From assembly GCA_003551675.1 (NCBI GenBank), contig PUNG01000062.1:1-57300 (forward strand): a stretch of 57,300 nucleotides of DNA, given 5' to 3'. The stretch comes from Thermoplasmata archaeon (lineage in GTDB: Archaea > Thermoplasmatota > Thermoplasmata > Halarchaeoplasmatales > Halarchaeoplasmataceae). The position numbers and the translations under genes were made by a program. Numbering within the stretch: position 1 is the stretch's first letter; every line of letters begins with the position of its first letter. The notes under the pieces were generated by a model that did not search any database, was not told where the DNA came from, and saw only the letters and a program-made list of their open reading frames with translations. Shown piece after piece: positions 9,162 to 17,619 of the stretch.

Positions 9162-10085
9162 ATGGAATCCTATCTAGGTGTGTTCGGGCACACTGCCTTG
9201 GATATAATTATACGAGTACCGAGGATACCCAAGTTGGACTCATCCATAGGGATAGATGAAAGGATAGTAAGATTCGGAGGTACCGCGGCAAACATATCAA
9301 GGACCGCCGCCGAGATGGGGGTCGAGGTATCTCTCTGTTCCTTCGTGGGTGACGACTTTCCTGAAGATTATCTCCACTCTTTAAAAAGATCCGGCGTTCA
9401 TACCCATGATCTAAAAAAAGTCGACGGGCTCAGAACGCCGAGATGTTGGATCGTAACAGATCGGGATGGAAATGAATTCACCCTGGTTGATCAGGGAGCC
9501 ATGAAAGAAGCCCGTAATTTTAAAGTTGCAAAAAAGACATTGGAGAGATGTGAAGTGGTACATATAGGAACTGGTGTGCCTGGATACTATAAAAAAATTT
9601 ACCACGAGATATCAGAAGAAGATAAATTGATCGCTTTTGATCCTTCTCAAGAACTTGAGTACGTTTACGACCCCGATACTTTTTGTTCTTTTTTGGAGCA
9701 GAGCCACCTATTTTTTTGCAATGAAGTGGAGAAGGAGATCGCCTTAAAATATACTGAGGAAAAATCCGTGGAAAGCATGGTAGAATCTTTTGATCTAGAT
9801 CTCGTGGTAGTTACCCAGGGAGAGCAAGGTAGCACTCTTTTTCTAACTGATGAGAGGATAGACATACCCGCTTATACACCCGCAAAAGTAAAAGAAGCCA
9901 CGGGAGCAGGAGATGCTTTTAGAGGCGGCTTTTACGCAGCACTGTATAAAGGATACTCTTTCGAAGAGTGTTGTAAAATAGGTTCCTCTAGAGCTTCCTT
10001 CGCCGTGGAATGCGCAGGATCACAAAAAAATTTAGTAGGATGGGATGAGGTGATCTCGCGGATGGAAAAAGACATAATATATTAA
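9162..10085 (+). CDS. PfkB-family sugar or nucleoside kinase
   Basis: This 307-aa cytosolic kinase has the PfkB N-terminal glycine motif (FGGTAANISRTAAEMG) and the C-terminal catalytic motif GAGDAFRGGFY, whose Asp is the general base. The track start (TTG 9147) adds MFLKI; the ATG at 9162 gives the usual family N-terminus (MESYLGVFGHTALDI). CATAAAAAC lies about 40 nt before it. The substrate cannot be fixed: ribose, fructose, a nucleoside and ADP-dependent variants are all possible. It stands alone between the TRAM and TPR genes. Confidence 0.88.
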   Translation: MESYLGVFGHTALDIIIRVPRIPKLDSSIGIDERIVRFGGTAANISRTAAEMGVEVSLCSFVGDDFPEDYLHSLKRSGVHTHDLKKVDGLRTPRCWIVTDRDGNEFTLVDQGAMKEARNFKVAKKTLERCEVVHIGTGVPGYYKKIYHEISEEDKLIAFDPSQELEYVYDPDTFCSFLEQSHLFFCNEVEKEIALKYTEEKSVESMVESFDLDLVVVTQGEQGSTLFLTDERIDIPAYTPAKVKEATGAGDAFRGGFYAALYKGYSFEECCKIGSSRASFAVECAGSQKNLVGWDEVISRMEKDIIY

Positions 10086-10108
10086 TACAACTCAAAATAT
10101 TGTTGTAT
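10085..10108. promoter_or_regulatory. Inverted repeat between pfkB and the TPR gene
   Basis: ATACAAC, 10 nt, then GTTGTAT, beginning on the last base of the pfkB stop codon and ending 36 nt before the next ATG. It could be a terminator stem or an operator for the TPR gene. No T-run follows, so an operator is slightly favoured. Confidence 0.3.
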
Positions 10109-10144
10109 ACGCATCTGTGAGAGAGTTTACGATAAAAAGGTGGC

Positions 10145-12961
10145 ATGTTGATCGACGAGGAAGAGTGTTTGAGGAATCTCGAAAAGATGAGCAGAAAGAA
10201 GTTCGAGAGTATCTGCTTGGAACTGTTGGAGATCATGGGTTTTCATATCTCAGACGTAAAATCGTTGAGTGGAGATATCGTCGCCGAAGGAAGATTAGAA
10301 AAAGAGGATGAAAGACCACTAGATTACATAATCAAGTGTACCCGGTCCGGAGGCGATGTGAAAGTAGAGATAGAGAGCTTGAAAAAGATGATGACGGCAA
10401 GATCCCACGGCCTTCTATTGACCACCAAAAAGATCGATGCTGAAATAGACGATTCCGATATAGAGGTTGCGGGTGGAGATAGATTTTATAGGCTATTAGA
10501 TAATTTTGGTCTTTTATCGAGGGTTGAAAAGAAGGAAGAGAAGAGAAGTGGAGGTAGACTTCTTAGAGAAGGGGATCACTGCCTCTCCGAAGGAAATTAC
10601 GAGCAGGCTTTAGAGTATTACGAACGGGCCATAGCCGAGGAAAACGAGCCGGCCCTGGCTTTTTTAAAAAAGGGCTTGATATTCTTTGAAAAGAATAGTT
10701 TGGAGGAAGCGGAGGAGGCTTTTAGAGATTCTTTGGACCTAGATCCCGATAATCCCGAAGCATGGGTCAAATTAGGACAGATACATGATGGTAGAGACGA
10801 AAAGGAAAAGGCCGTAGAACTCTACGATAAGGCCCTTGATTACGACGAAGATAGTATAGAAGCCTGGAAAGGCAAGGGTAAGACGCTCCGAGATCTAGAA
10901 CTATACGACGAAGCTGTTCTCTGCTTCGATAGGATGATCGAGATAGAACCTAAAAATTTTAAAGCTTGGAACGAAAAAGGCCTGTGCCACTTGAATAAAA
11001 GAGAATACAAAGAAGCACTGGATGCGTTCAACAGCGCCTTGACCATACAGCCAAGGTTTGAAGAAGCTATGTTGAATAAGGCGTTGGTGTTCGAAAAACT
11101 CGGTAAGATCAAACAGGCTTTGTCCGTAGCAGAAAAGTTGGTGGATTCTAACGCAAAAAATGCGGAATATCACTACATAAAAGGTGCATATCTGGAAAAA
11201 TTAGGGGAGAATAAAGACGCGTGGAGATCCATCCAAAGAGCGCTGCAGCTCGATCCTGGGCACAAAAAAGCCCAAGAACTGCAGTTCATCCTTCAAGAAA
11301 AACTTGGAAGAGGCACTGACACGTCTATAGTGGGAGAAGCACGGCAAAGGATCACTTCAAAGGAGATAGAGGAAGAGATAAAGGCTGCCGTGGGAACCGA
11401 AGACCAAGGAAAACTCAGCATAATCCCAAAGGGCGGTGGAAAATTTGAACTCAAGATAGACGATAAAAAGGAAGAGATCACCGAGCTGAAGGGGAAAAAG
11501 GATGAGTTGGAGAAAGATCTAGAAAAGAGAGAGAAAGAGATCACGGATCTAGCTGACGAATTAGAAGACACGAAAAGGAGATTGAAGGAAAAGGAAGAAA
11601 AAGAGGATGGAGAGGCGGAAGCTAGTGAAAAAGTCAGCGAGTTGATGGACCGTGAAGAGGAATTGGAAGGACTGCTCAGCGGAAAAAAAGAAGATATTCA
11701 GCAGTTAGAAGATGAAAAATACGAGCTCGAAAATACGGTAAGAGATCTAGAAGAACAGATCGCAAAATGGGAAAACATAGAAAAAGAGATGGAAAAGAAA
11801 GAAAAAGATATAGATCAATTGGTAGGTGAAAGGGAAGTCCTGAAAAGCAAATTGAACAAAAAAAGAGAGGAAACTAAAGAACTTATGGACCGATTAGAAA
11901 TGTTGAAGAAAGAAACTGAGAGAAAAGACAAAAAAATAAAAGAGTTGAAGGATAAAGAAAAGTACTACAAGGGGATGATAGAGGGGGAAGAGGTGGTTGG
12001 CGCTTACATGGATCGAAACATATATGGAGAAAGGAGAGGGGTGAAGGAGGCACGGTTGTTATGGACCATGGGGGAAAACAGTGAAGCTCTGGAACATGCA
12101 CCAAGAGTGGACCATAAAAGAGCATATAATATCATGGGTTGTTGCTTCTATGATCTTGGAGACATGGACTCCGCCGAAGATATGTTCGAAAATGCCCGAC
12201 CGTGGCTTTTGTCGGATCTCAATCTCGAGGAGATGTATTACAACCGTGGTAGATATGAAGATGCCGGGAGTCTGGTAGAAGAGTTGAATCAAAGGAAAGG
12301 CGCCTTTGAAGATGTATTATCTTTTTTAGAGAGAGGTAGTGAAACTCTGCGTCGTTTGGAAAGATTAGGGTCCGCTGTAGAGCTTTATGAGAAAGCGGAA
12401 AGATTAGAAAGTGACCCCTTAGTGGATTTTGTCATGGCAAAGGCCAGATGTATAGTAAAAAAAGAGGGACTGAGTCAAGGTATAGGATCGCTTGAAAGTA
12501 TAGGATCTAAGGAAGATCATCTTGAGATTTTGAACCTTTTAGGTGTATTTTATCTTAAAGATAAGAAGTACAAGAAAAGTTTTGAAATATATTCGAAGAT
12601 GGTTGAAGAGGCAAAAAACGATCATCGGTACTTGAATAATCTCGGGTGTAGCGCTCATCATCTTGAGAAGTTCGATGAAGCCATGAACGCTTTTGAAGAC
12701 GCCCTAGGATCAAAACCAGATCACCGTATAATATTGAACAACCTTGGTTTTTGTCAGCTCGAGATGAATCTGGTCGACGCTGCCCTTGAGACCTTTAAGA
12801 GGGCCGTTGAAGTGAACAAAAAAGATCCTGTGAGCTGGTACAATAAAGGGATCGCGTTGAAAAGACTCGAAGACGAGGGGTGGCGTGAAGCGGTAGAGAG
12901 GGCCGTCGAATTGGAACCTGATTTTGAAGAAGCTAAAAAAATACTGAATGAAGAAGACTGA
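10145..12961 (+). CDS. Large TPR/coiled-coil protein with degenerate Mrr-like N-terminal domain
   Basis: This protein has 938 aa. Residues 1-125 follow the Mrr/restriction-endonuclease-like pattern (FESICLELLEIMGF, YIIKCTR, ARSHGLLLTTKKI, FYRLLDNFGLL), but the catalytic D...QxK signature looks eroded (GDIVAE, then IKCT instead of xQCK). Residues 130-380 hold about seven TPRs ending in DPxxxxA-type helices. Residues 430-630 are a highly charged coiled coil, and 640-935 hold more TPRs. AAGGTGG precedes the ATG. It is probably a cytosolic scaffold; no partner gene is obvious. Its stop lies 2 nt from the 3' end of the convergent tRNA-Gly. Confidence 0.82.
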   Translation: MLIDEEECLRNLEKMSRKKFESICLELLEIMGFHISDVKSLSGDIVAEGRLEKEDERPLDYIIKCTRSGGDVKVEIESLKKMMTARSHGLLLTTKKIDAEIDDSDIEVAGGDRFYRLLDNFGLLSRVEKKEEKRSGGRLLREGDHCLSEGNYEQALEYYERAIAEENEPALAFLKKGLIFFEKNSLEEAEEAFRDSLDLDPDNPEAWVKLGQIHDGRDEKEKAVELYDKALDYDEDSIEAWKGKGKTLRDLELYDEAVLCFDRMIEIEPKNFKAWNEKGLCHLNKREYKEALDAFNSALTIQPRFEEAMLNKALVFEKLGKIKQALSVAEKLVDSNAKNAEYHYIKGAYLEKLGENKDAWRSIQRALQLDPGHKKAQELQFILQEKLGRGTDTSIVGEARQRITSKEIEEEIKAAVGTEDQGKLSIIPKGGGKFELKIDDKKEEITELKGKKDELEKDLEKREKEITDLADELEDTKRRLKEKEEKEDGEAEASEKVSELMDREEELEGLLSGKKEDIQQLEDEKYELENTVRDLEEQIAKWENIEKEMEKKEKDIDQLVGEREVLKSKLNKKREETKELMDRLEMLKKETERKDKKIKELKDKEKYYKGMIEGEEVVGAYMDRNIYGERRGVKEARLLWTMGENSEALEHAPRVDHKRAYNIMGCCFYDLGDMDSAEDMFENARPWLLSDLNLEEMYYNRGRYEDAGSLVEELNQRKGAFEDVLSFLERGSETLRRLERLGSAVELYEKAERLESDPLVDFVMAKARCIVKKEGLSQGIGSLESIGSKEDHLEILNLLGVFYLKDKKYKKSFEIYSKMVEEAKNDHRYLNNLGCSAHHLEKFDEAMNAFEDALGSKPDHRIILNNLGFCQLEMNLVDAALETFKRAVEVNKKDPVSWYNKGIALKRLEDEGWREAVERAVELEPDFEEAKKILNEED

Positions 12962-12963
12962 AG

Positions 12964-13037
12964 TGCGGTTGCCGGGATTCGAACCCGGGCCACAAGCTTG
13001 GGAAGCTTGGGTCCTGACCAGTCTAGACCACAACCGC
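12964..13037 (-). tRNA. tRNA-Gly(CCC)
   Basis: The 74-nt cloverleaf is read on the minus strand: acceptor GCGGTTG/CAACCGC, anticodon stem CAAGC/GCTTG around loop TTCCCAA (anticodon CCC), T-arm CCGGG/CCCGG with loop TTCGAAT, and discriminator A. There is no intron and CCA is not encoded. The D-arm GTGGTCTAG matches archaeal tRNA-Gly. It decodes GGG. A TATA-like GAAATAAAG inside a duplicated 29-bp element lies about 33 nt upstream of its 5' end. Confidence 0.95.
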
Positions 13038-13054
13038 CGTACAAACAGTTGGGC

Positions 13055-13083
13055 GGGGGAGACCCCTTTATTTCATGTGGAAC
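13055..13083 (-). repeat. 29-bp inverted repeat, copy 1 (promoter region of tRNA-Gly)
   Basis: This is the perfect reverse complement of 16130-16158. Read on the minus strand it begins GTTCCACATGAAATAAAGG and ends in the small palindrome GGGGTCTCCCC. It lies 18-46 nt upstream of tRNA-Gly and just past the stop of the membrane protein gene. Confidence 0.9.
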
Positions 13084-13093
13084 CCGACAGGTA

Positions 13094-13471
13094 TTACCTT
13101 CTTATGTTCAACTCTTCTTCTTTTTCTATGACTTTCTCTTCGTACTCGGGTCCTAATTTTAGTGCCAAGGTTTCTATGCGTACGATATTCTTTCTAAATT
13201 TGCTTTTGCTCTCAGTTTCATATAGATCTTTGAATTCCTGTAAGTTCTTGTATCTGAAGATTATAACAAGTGCAAATATGAACACTAGTATGATTCCAAA
13301 TACAAGAGCCCACCATACCCAATTTCCCATGGGTTCAGTTATACTTTCCAATGCCGCAGGGCTGCTCAGAACGGCACCAAAAAGTCCGATCAGTAAAAGA
13401 AAAACTCCAACGATCGTACCTATAATAGATATAGTAAATTCGTGTTTCCGTACAGATGTTTTTAGGCTCAT
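13094..13471 (-). CDS. Small membrane protein of unknown function
   Basis: This 125-aa protein has two predicted helices, at about residues 14-34 and 50-70 (WWALVFGIILVFIFALVII), followed by a charged, probably cytoplasmic, C-terminus rich in Lys and Glu. I do not recognise the family. It is on the same strand as lpd but lies upstream of tRNA-Gly, and its start is about 40 nt from the lpd stop, so it may be co-transcribed with lpd. Length and even codon use support a real gene. Confidence 0.7.
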   Translation of the reverse strand: MSLKTSVRKHEFTISIIGTIVGVFLLLIGLFGAVLSSPAALESITEPMGNWVWWALVFGIILVFIFALVIIFRYKNLQEFKDLYETESKSKFRKNIVRIETLALKLGPEYEEKVIEKEEELNIRR

Positions 13472-13512
13472 ATATCAACATGAGTTAGGGAACCGTACTT
13501 AAATTTTTTCTC

Positions 13513-14928
13513 TTAGTGTTCATGATCGTGAACATGATCGTGAACATGCACGTTCATGAAAGCCCTTTCTACTACTTCACTCAAAGAAGGATGGATATGC
13601 ATGCCCCTATAGATAGGAACGGCCGTACCATCTCCGGTATACATCAAGTTTACTACCTCCTGGATCAAAACCGATGCATGGGGACCTACGATATGTGCAC
13701 CTAATATCTTGTAAGATCCCTGCTCGATTATCACTTTAACGAAGCAATCTTTAATCCCCATGGCGGAGCCTTTCGCGGTCCGTTCAAAGGGGTAATGCCC
13801 CACCAATATATCGTGGTCGAGAGCGGCCTCCCTTTCTTTAAGGCCCACGGACGCTACTTGAGGATTCGTATATATAGCATAAGGGATTGCGTGATGATCC
13901 ACTTCTCTTACTCCTTCACCAAAGGCGTTGTGGTATACCACTTCGGCTTCGTGATTTGCTACGTGCTTGAACATGTATTTACCCGTAGCATCACCGAGCG
14001 CCCAAATATGGTCTTTGGAGGTTTCTAGTGTTTTATCCACCTTTATCCAACCTTTATCGTTTAGCTCTATGCCGCTATTTTCAGGTTTCAGCAGGTCCGA
14101 GTTAGACCTTCTTCCCGCAGCCAAAAGGATATTCTCGGTTTTACCACTAAGTTTTTTGTTTTGATGGTCGTCCGTCACCGACTTTGCGATCACTCTCTTT
14201 TTACCTTTTTTCTCTTCTACCTTCACCACTTCGTACCCTGTATATATATCCATAAATCTAGTAAGTTTTTTTTCTAGCACTTCCGAAACTTCCCTTTCTC
14301 CAGAAGGGACGAATCGAGAGTTCTTTCCGATTATCGTTACCTTCGCTCCCATCAAAGCCAAAAAGTATCCATATTCCGCTGCTATGTATCCACCGCCGAT
14401 TATGGTCACCTTTTTTGGTAGCTCTTTCAGATCCAATATGGACTTACTGGTCAGATAGTCTACACTTTCTAAGTTTTCGATGGAGGGTATAAACGGTCTA
14501 GATCCACAGCCCAGTACTATCTTTTCTCCTTTTATGGTTTTGTTTCCCACCTTTAAAGTGTAGTCTTCAACGAACTCGGCGGTCTCCTGATAAAAATCGA
14601 GTGCGTGGGTTTTTTTCAAGTTCCTCTCTATCTTTTTACTTTCTCCCCTAGTATGTTCTCTCATCCTGTTCATTATGTGTGTAAAATCTATATCTTTGAT
14701 CTCTGTATCTATACCAAATTGTTTTGCTTTGAGTATGTTTTCGACCACTTCCGCGGGATAGATCAACATCTTGGACGGGATACAACCCCGGGTCAAACAG
14801 ATCCCACCAGGTGCTTCGTTCTCTATAACCGCAACGCTCAGATCCGGCTTTTCCTTCAGCGCACGGGACACTACGCTCATGGCTGAACCGGTACCTATGC
14901 TAATCAAATCATAATTTTTAACGCTCAT
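13513..14928 (-). CDS. lpd: Dihydrolipoamide dehydrogenase (glycine cleavage L-protein) with His-rich tail
   Basis: This 471-aa flavoprotein disulfide reductase reoxidises protein-bound dihydrolipoamide using NAD+. The ATG at 14928 (MSVKNYDLISIGTGSA) is chosen; the track's longer start runs into the divergent gcvT. Motifs are the FAD loop IGTGSA, redox pair GGICLTRGCIPSK, NAD loop VTIIGGGYIAAEYG, FAD site WALGDATG and catalytic HPSLSEVVERAF. The last 13 residues alternate His, Val and Asp (HVHDHVHDHEH), a probable metal-binding tail unusual for the family. Divergence from gcvT supports a glycine-cleavage role; a mercuric or mycothione reductase-like activity is an alternative. Confidence 0.88.
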   Translation of the reverse strand: MSVKNYDLISIGTGSAMSVVSRALKEKPDLSVAVIENEAPGGICLTRGCIPSKMLIYPAEVVENILKAKQFGIDTEIKDIDFTHIMNRMREHTRGESKKIERNLKKTHALDFYQETAEFVEDYTLKVGNKTIKGEKIVLGCGSRPFIPSIENLESVDYLTSKSILDLKELPKKVTIIGGGYIAAEYGYFLALMGAKVTIIGKNSRFVPSGEREVSEVLEKKLTRFMDIYTGYEVVKVEEKKGKKRVIAKSVTDDHQNKKLSGKTENILLAAGRRSNSDLLKPENSGIELNDKGWIKVDKTLETSKDHIWALGDATGKYMFKHVANHEAEVVYHNAFGEGVREVDHHAIPYAIYTNPQVASVGLKEREAALDHDILVGHYPFERTAKGSAMGIKDCFVKVIIEQGSYKILGAHIVGPHASVLIQEVVNLMYTGDGTAVPIYRGMHIHPSLSEVVERAFMNVHVHDHVHDHEH

Positions 14929-14993
14929 ACTTTTCGATATAGGGAAGGAACACATGTAAGTCTTTCCCTCCGTAGAGAGAAAAAAGATAAAAA

Positions 14994-15001
14994 CTTTTAA
15001 G
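14994..15001 (+). promoter_or_regulatory. TATA box of gcvT (leaderless)
   Basis: CTTTTAAG lies 22-29 nt before the gcvT ATG, and no ribosome-binding site precedes the ATG, so transcription should begin at or next to the start codon. Confidence 0.55.
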
Positions 15002-15022
15002 GGATGACCCGATAACGATATC

Positions 15023-16123
15023 ATGAAGGAAACCGCCCTTAAATCCAAACATGAAGACGCCGGAGCCAAGATGACCAGTTTTGGAGGCTACCAGATGCCT
15101 CTAAAATTTACCAGTATAAACAAAGAACATAAAGCAGTCAGAGAAGCAGCAGGCATCTTTGACGTATCTCATATGGGTGCCGTACTACTAAAAGGAGAAG
15201 GAGCCATCGAATTCATCAGTGAACACTGTACCATGAACATTGTAGAGTCTGAAGTAGATCAACTCAAATATGCCCATATATTGAACGAAGACGGAGGGAT
15301 AATCGACGATACCATAGTGACCAGGCTTTCGAAGGATTCGTGTTACATCGTTCCAAACGTAGGCAAAAACGAAAAAGTCTGTGAATGGTTCGAAGAAAGA
15401 GGAGGAGAAGAATATATTATCGATCTAACCGGAAAAACCGTTATCATGGCTATCCAGGGGCCTGATGCGGAGAAAACCCTTCAACAACTGACCGACGAAG
15501 ACCTTTCCAAGATAGAGTTTTTCCAATCTAAACAAATCCCCATCAATGAGGACGTGATGGGTGAGTTCGACAAGGATTGGTCCATGTCCGATACTCCTAT
15601 AGTACAGCGAAGTGGTTACACAGGAGAAGACGGTTTTGAAGTGGTACTGCCCAACGAAGCGGGTATAGAACTGTGGGATCAGCTGATGTCACTCGAGGAA
15701 CCCCCTGTAAGATGCGGACTCGGTGCTAGGGACACCCTAAGGATCGAATTCGGCTTTTTACTAGGAGGCAACGACTTTGACGAATCTAGAACAACCATCG
15801 AAACGGGATGGGAAGAGCATGCAGTAGAATGGGACCATGATTTCGTGGGTAAAGAAAGTCTCGAAAAGATAAAAGAGGAAGAACACCAGATGTTGAAGGG
15901 ATTCGTCATGGAAAATAAAGGGATCCCCAGACACGGTTACGTTATTTACGATAAAGATAAAAAGATAGGAAAGATAACAAGCGGTACTAGATCACCCGTA
16001 TTGGAAAAAGGCATCGCTTTGGGCTATGTAGATCCAGATTACCATGAAGAGGGGAGTAAAGTACAGATAGAGATACGAGGCGATAAAAGAGAGGCCGAAG
16101 TTACAAATCCTCCCTTCATATGA
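15023..16123 (+). CDS. gcvT: Glycine cleavage system T-protein (aminomethyltransferase)
   Basis: This 366-aa protein transfers the methylene group from H-protein-bound aminomethyl-lipoamide to tetrahydrofolate (or an archaeal pterin) and releases ammonia. Family features are MTSFGGYQMPLKF, AGIFDVSHMG near residue 44, the folate-pocket VQRSGYTGEDGFEV, GLGARDTLRIE, and the C-terminal GKITSGTRSPVL and GIALGYVD. Length is standard. It diverges from lpd; glyA and gcvH lie 7-8 kb downstream. The P-protein is not in the window. The gene ends 6 nt before copy 2 of the 29-bp repeat. Confidence 0.96.
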   Translation: MKETALKSKHEDAGAKMTSFGGYQMPLKFTSINKEHKAVREAAGIFDVSHMGAVLLKGEGAIEFISEHCTMNIVESEVDQLKYAHILNEDGGIIDDTIVTRLSKDSCYIVPNVGKNEKVCEWFEERGGEEYIIDLTGKTVIMAIQGPDAEKTLQQLTDEDLSKIEFFQSKQIPINEDVMGEFDKDWSMSDTPIVQRSGYTGEDGFEVVLPNEAGIELWDQLMSLEEPPVRCGLGARDTLRIEFGFLLGGNDFDESRTTIETGWEEHAVEWDHDFVGKESLEKIKEEEHQMLKGFVMENKGIPRHGYVIYDKDKKIGKITSGTRSPVLEKGIALGYVDPDYHEEGSKVQIEIRGDKREAEVTNPPFI

Positions 16124-16129
16124 TGGGAT

Positions 16130-16158
16130 GTTCCACATGAAATAAAGGGGTCTCCCCC
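16130..16158 (+). repeat. 29-bp inverted repeat, copy 2 (promoter region of M42 peptidase)
   Basis: This is identical, in inverted orientation, to 13055-13083. It carries GAAATAAAG about 43 nt before the M42 ATG and the palindrome GGGGTCTCCCC, so each copy faces outward and could act as promoter for the gene outside the 3-kb segment. Confidence 0.9.
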
Positions 16159-16185
16159 TGTAGAGAAGATAGAGGTGGTATATAT

Positions 16186-17247
16186 ATGAAAGAACTCGAA
16201 GGATCAGAGGTATTTAGCGAATTGTTGAAAACCCCCGGCGTTTCAGGATACGAAGGCCCAATCAGAGATAAGATAAAAGAGATGATAGAGCAGCATACTG
16301 AGGATAAAAAAACCATCAGAGAAGACAATATAGGCAATCTTATCTACGAGATGAAAAACAAAGATAACAAACCCAGTGTAGCGCTGGTAGCGCATATGGA
16401 TGAGATCGGTCTGGTAGTTTCCAACATCGAGGAAAACGGTTACCTGAGGATAAAGAAGATCGGAGGAGTCTTAGATCCTCTCTTACCTGGTAGACACGTG
16501 ACCATACATACCAAAAAAGGACCGATAAACGGAGTGATCGGCCACAAACCCCCTCATCTTACCACCGATAAGGACAAGGACGAGAGCGTAACGCCTTGGA
16601 CCAAAACCCACGTCGACGTTGGAGCTCGGTCCGCCGAGGAAGTGAAAGACATGGGCATCGACGTTCCAGACTCCATCACATTCAACAAAAAAGTGAGAAG
16701 GTTGAACGAATACGTGATCTCCGGTAGAGCCTTGGATAACAGGATAGGTTGTTATGCACTTTTAGAATTATTGAAACGCTGGACTTCAACAAAAGATGAA
16801 TTGGACGTATCCCTTTCCTATATCTGGAGCGTCCAAGAAGAGATAGGGCTCAGAGGAGCCAAAGTTGTTGCCAACACCATGGATCCGGACTACGTGATAG
16901 CTTTGGATACTTACACTACGTCGGATATGCCGGGTATCGAAGAGTTTTACAAACCCATCAAGTTCGGTGAGGGCCCGGTTCTCCGCATGGTCGATACAAG
17001 GGCCATATCTTCTCCAAAGATGGTGGAACACTTTAAAGAAGTGGCTGAAGATGAAAGTATACCTTACCAATACGGGGTCACCGGAGGAACTACCGACGGT
17101 ATGGCACTTCAGGAAACGGGCTGTTTGACATTATCCGTAGGCGTTCCAGTCAAATATTCTCACTCTACTGTAGAGTGCGCCGACTGGAGAGATGTAAAGA
17201 ACTTGATAGAATTGATAGAAAAGGGAGTCCAAAACTTACCATTCTAA
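16186..17247 (+). CDS. M42-family aminopeptidase (TET/deblocking type)
   Basis: This 353-aa metallopeptidase has the M42 metal and catalytic motifs in order: VALVAHMDEIGL near residue 68, the central DNRIGCYALLELL, the catalytic pair VQEEIGLRGA, ALDTYT, and a late metal histidine in KYSHSTVECAD. Related archaeal enzymes assemble into dodecamers that remove N-terminal residues from peptides in the cytosol. GAGGTGG lies 8 nt before the ATG. Its end overlaps the convergent DUF192 gene by 4 nt. Family assignment is firm; residue specificity is not visible. Confidence 0.94.
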   Translation: MKELEGSEVFSELLKTPGVSGYEGPIRDKIKEMIEQHTEDKKTIREDNIGNLIYEMKNKDNKPSVALVAHMDEIGLVVSNIEENGYLRIKKIGGVLDPLLPGRHVTIHTKKGPINGVIGHKPPHLTTDKDKDESVTPWTKTHVDVGARSAEEVKDMGIDVPDSITFNKKVRRLNEYVISGRALDNRIGCYALLELLKRWTSTKDELDVSLSYIWSVQEEIGLRGAKVVANTMDPDYVIALDTYTTSDMPGIEEFYKPIKFGEGPVLRMVDTRAISSPKMVEHFKEVAEDESIPYQYGVTGGTTDGMALQETGCLTLSVGVPVKYSHSTVECADWRDVKNLIELIEKGVQNLPF

Positions 17248-17585
17248 GAACGAAGCACCACTTTGTCACCCACGTTCCAATCATGGATATCTGTTAAATG
17301 GGTGGGCACCTCCAACACATATTTAACTCCTTTATCCGAAGTTATACCCGTGGTGAAGGGTGATATGTCCCTTTTGATATCGACGATAACTTTTTCTTGA
17401 TCCAAAAACACGCAGTGGAAGTCAAAAAAAACAAAAAACGAATGTAGAGTTACTTTCTTTCTTTCCTCCACGAACTCCATCAACAGTGCGTAGTCCACCT
17501 CCTTTTTGAACATGAGACCCAACACTTTTCTAAATGGATTACTCACTCTTTTTACATTCACTCCTTCAGGAAGTTTCACGACCAT
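17244..17585 (-). CDS. DUF192 protein
   Basis: This 113-aa protein matches the DUF192 pattern: RKVLGLMFKK near residue 20, LHSFFVFFDFHCVFLDQ in the middle, YVLEVP and the terminal NVGDKVVL. DUF192 proteins are small beta-barrels with no agreed function, often exported in bacteria; this one shows no signal peptide. It is convergent with the M42 peptidase and follows tldE on the same strand by about 34 nt. Confidence 0.85.
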   Translation of the reverse strand: MVVKLPEGVNVKRVSNPFRKVLGLMFKKEVDYALLMEFVEERKKVTLHSFFVFFDFHCVFLDQEKVIVDIKRDISPFTTGITSDKGVKYVLEVPTHLTDIHDWNVGDKVVLRS

Positions 17586-17619
17586 TTAAGATCCCTCGAT
17601 ACGAGCTGTTTTTGCCGAT

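Noticed and set aside
12948-13502. 184-aa plus-strand ORF starting MKKTEVRLPGFEPG
   Set aside because: It reads through the tRNA-Gly complement and the antisense of the small membrane protein gene. The RLPGFEPG string is the usual artefact of translating a tRNA T-arm.
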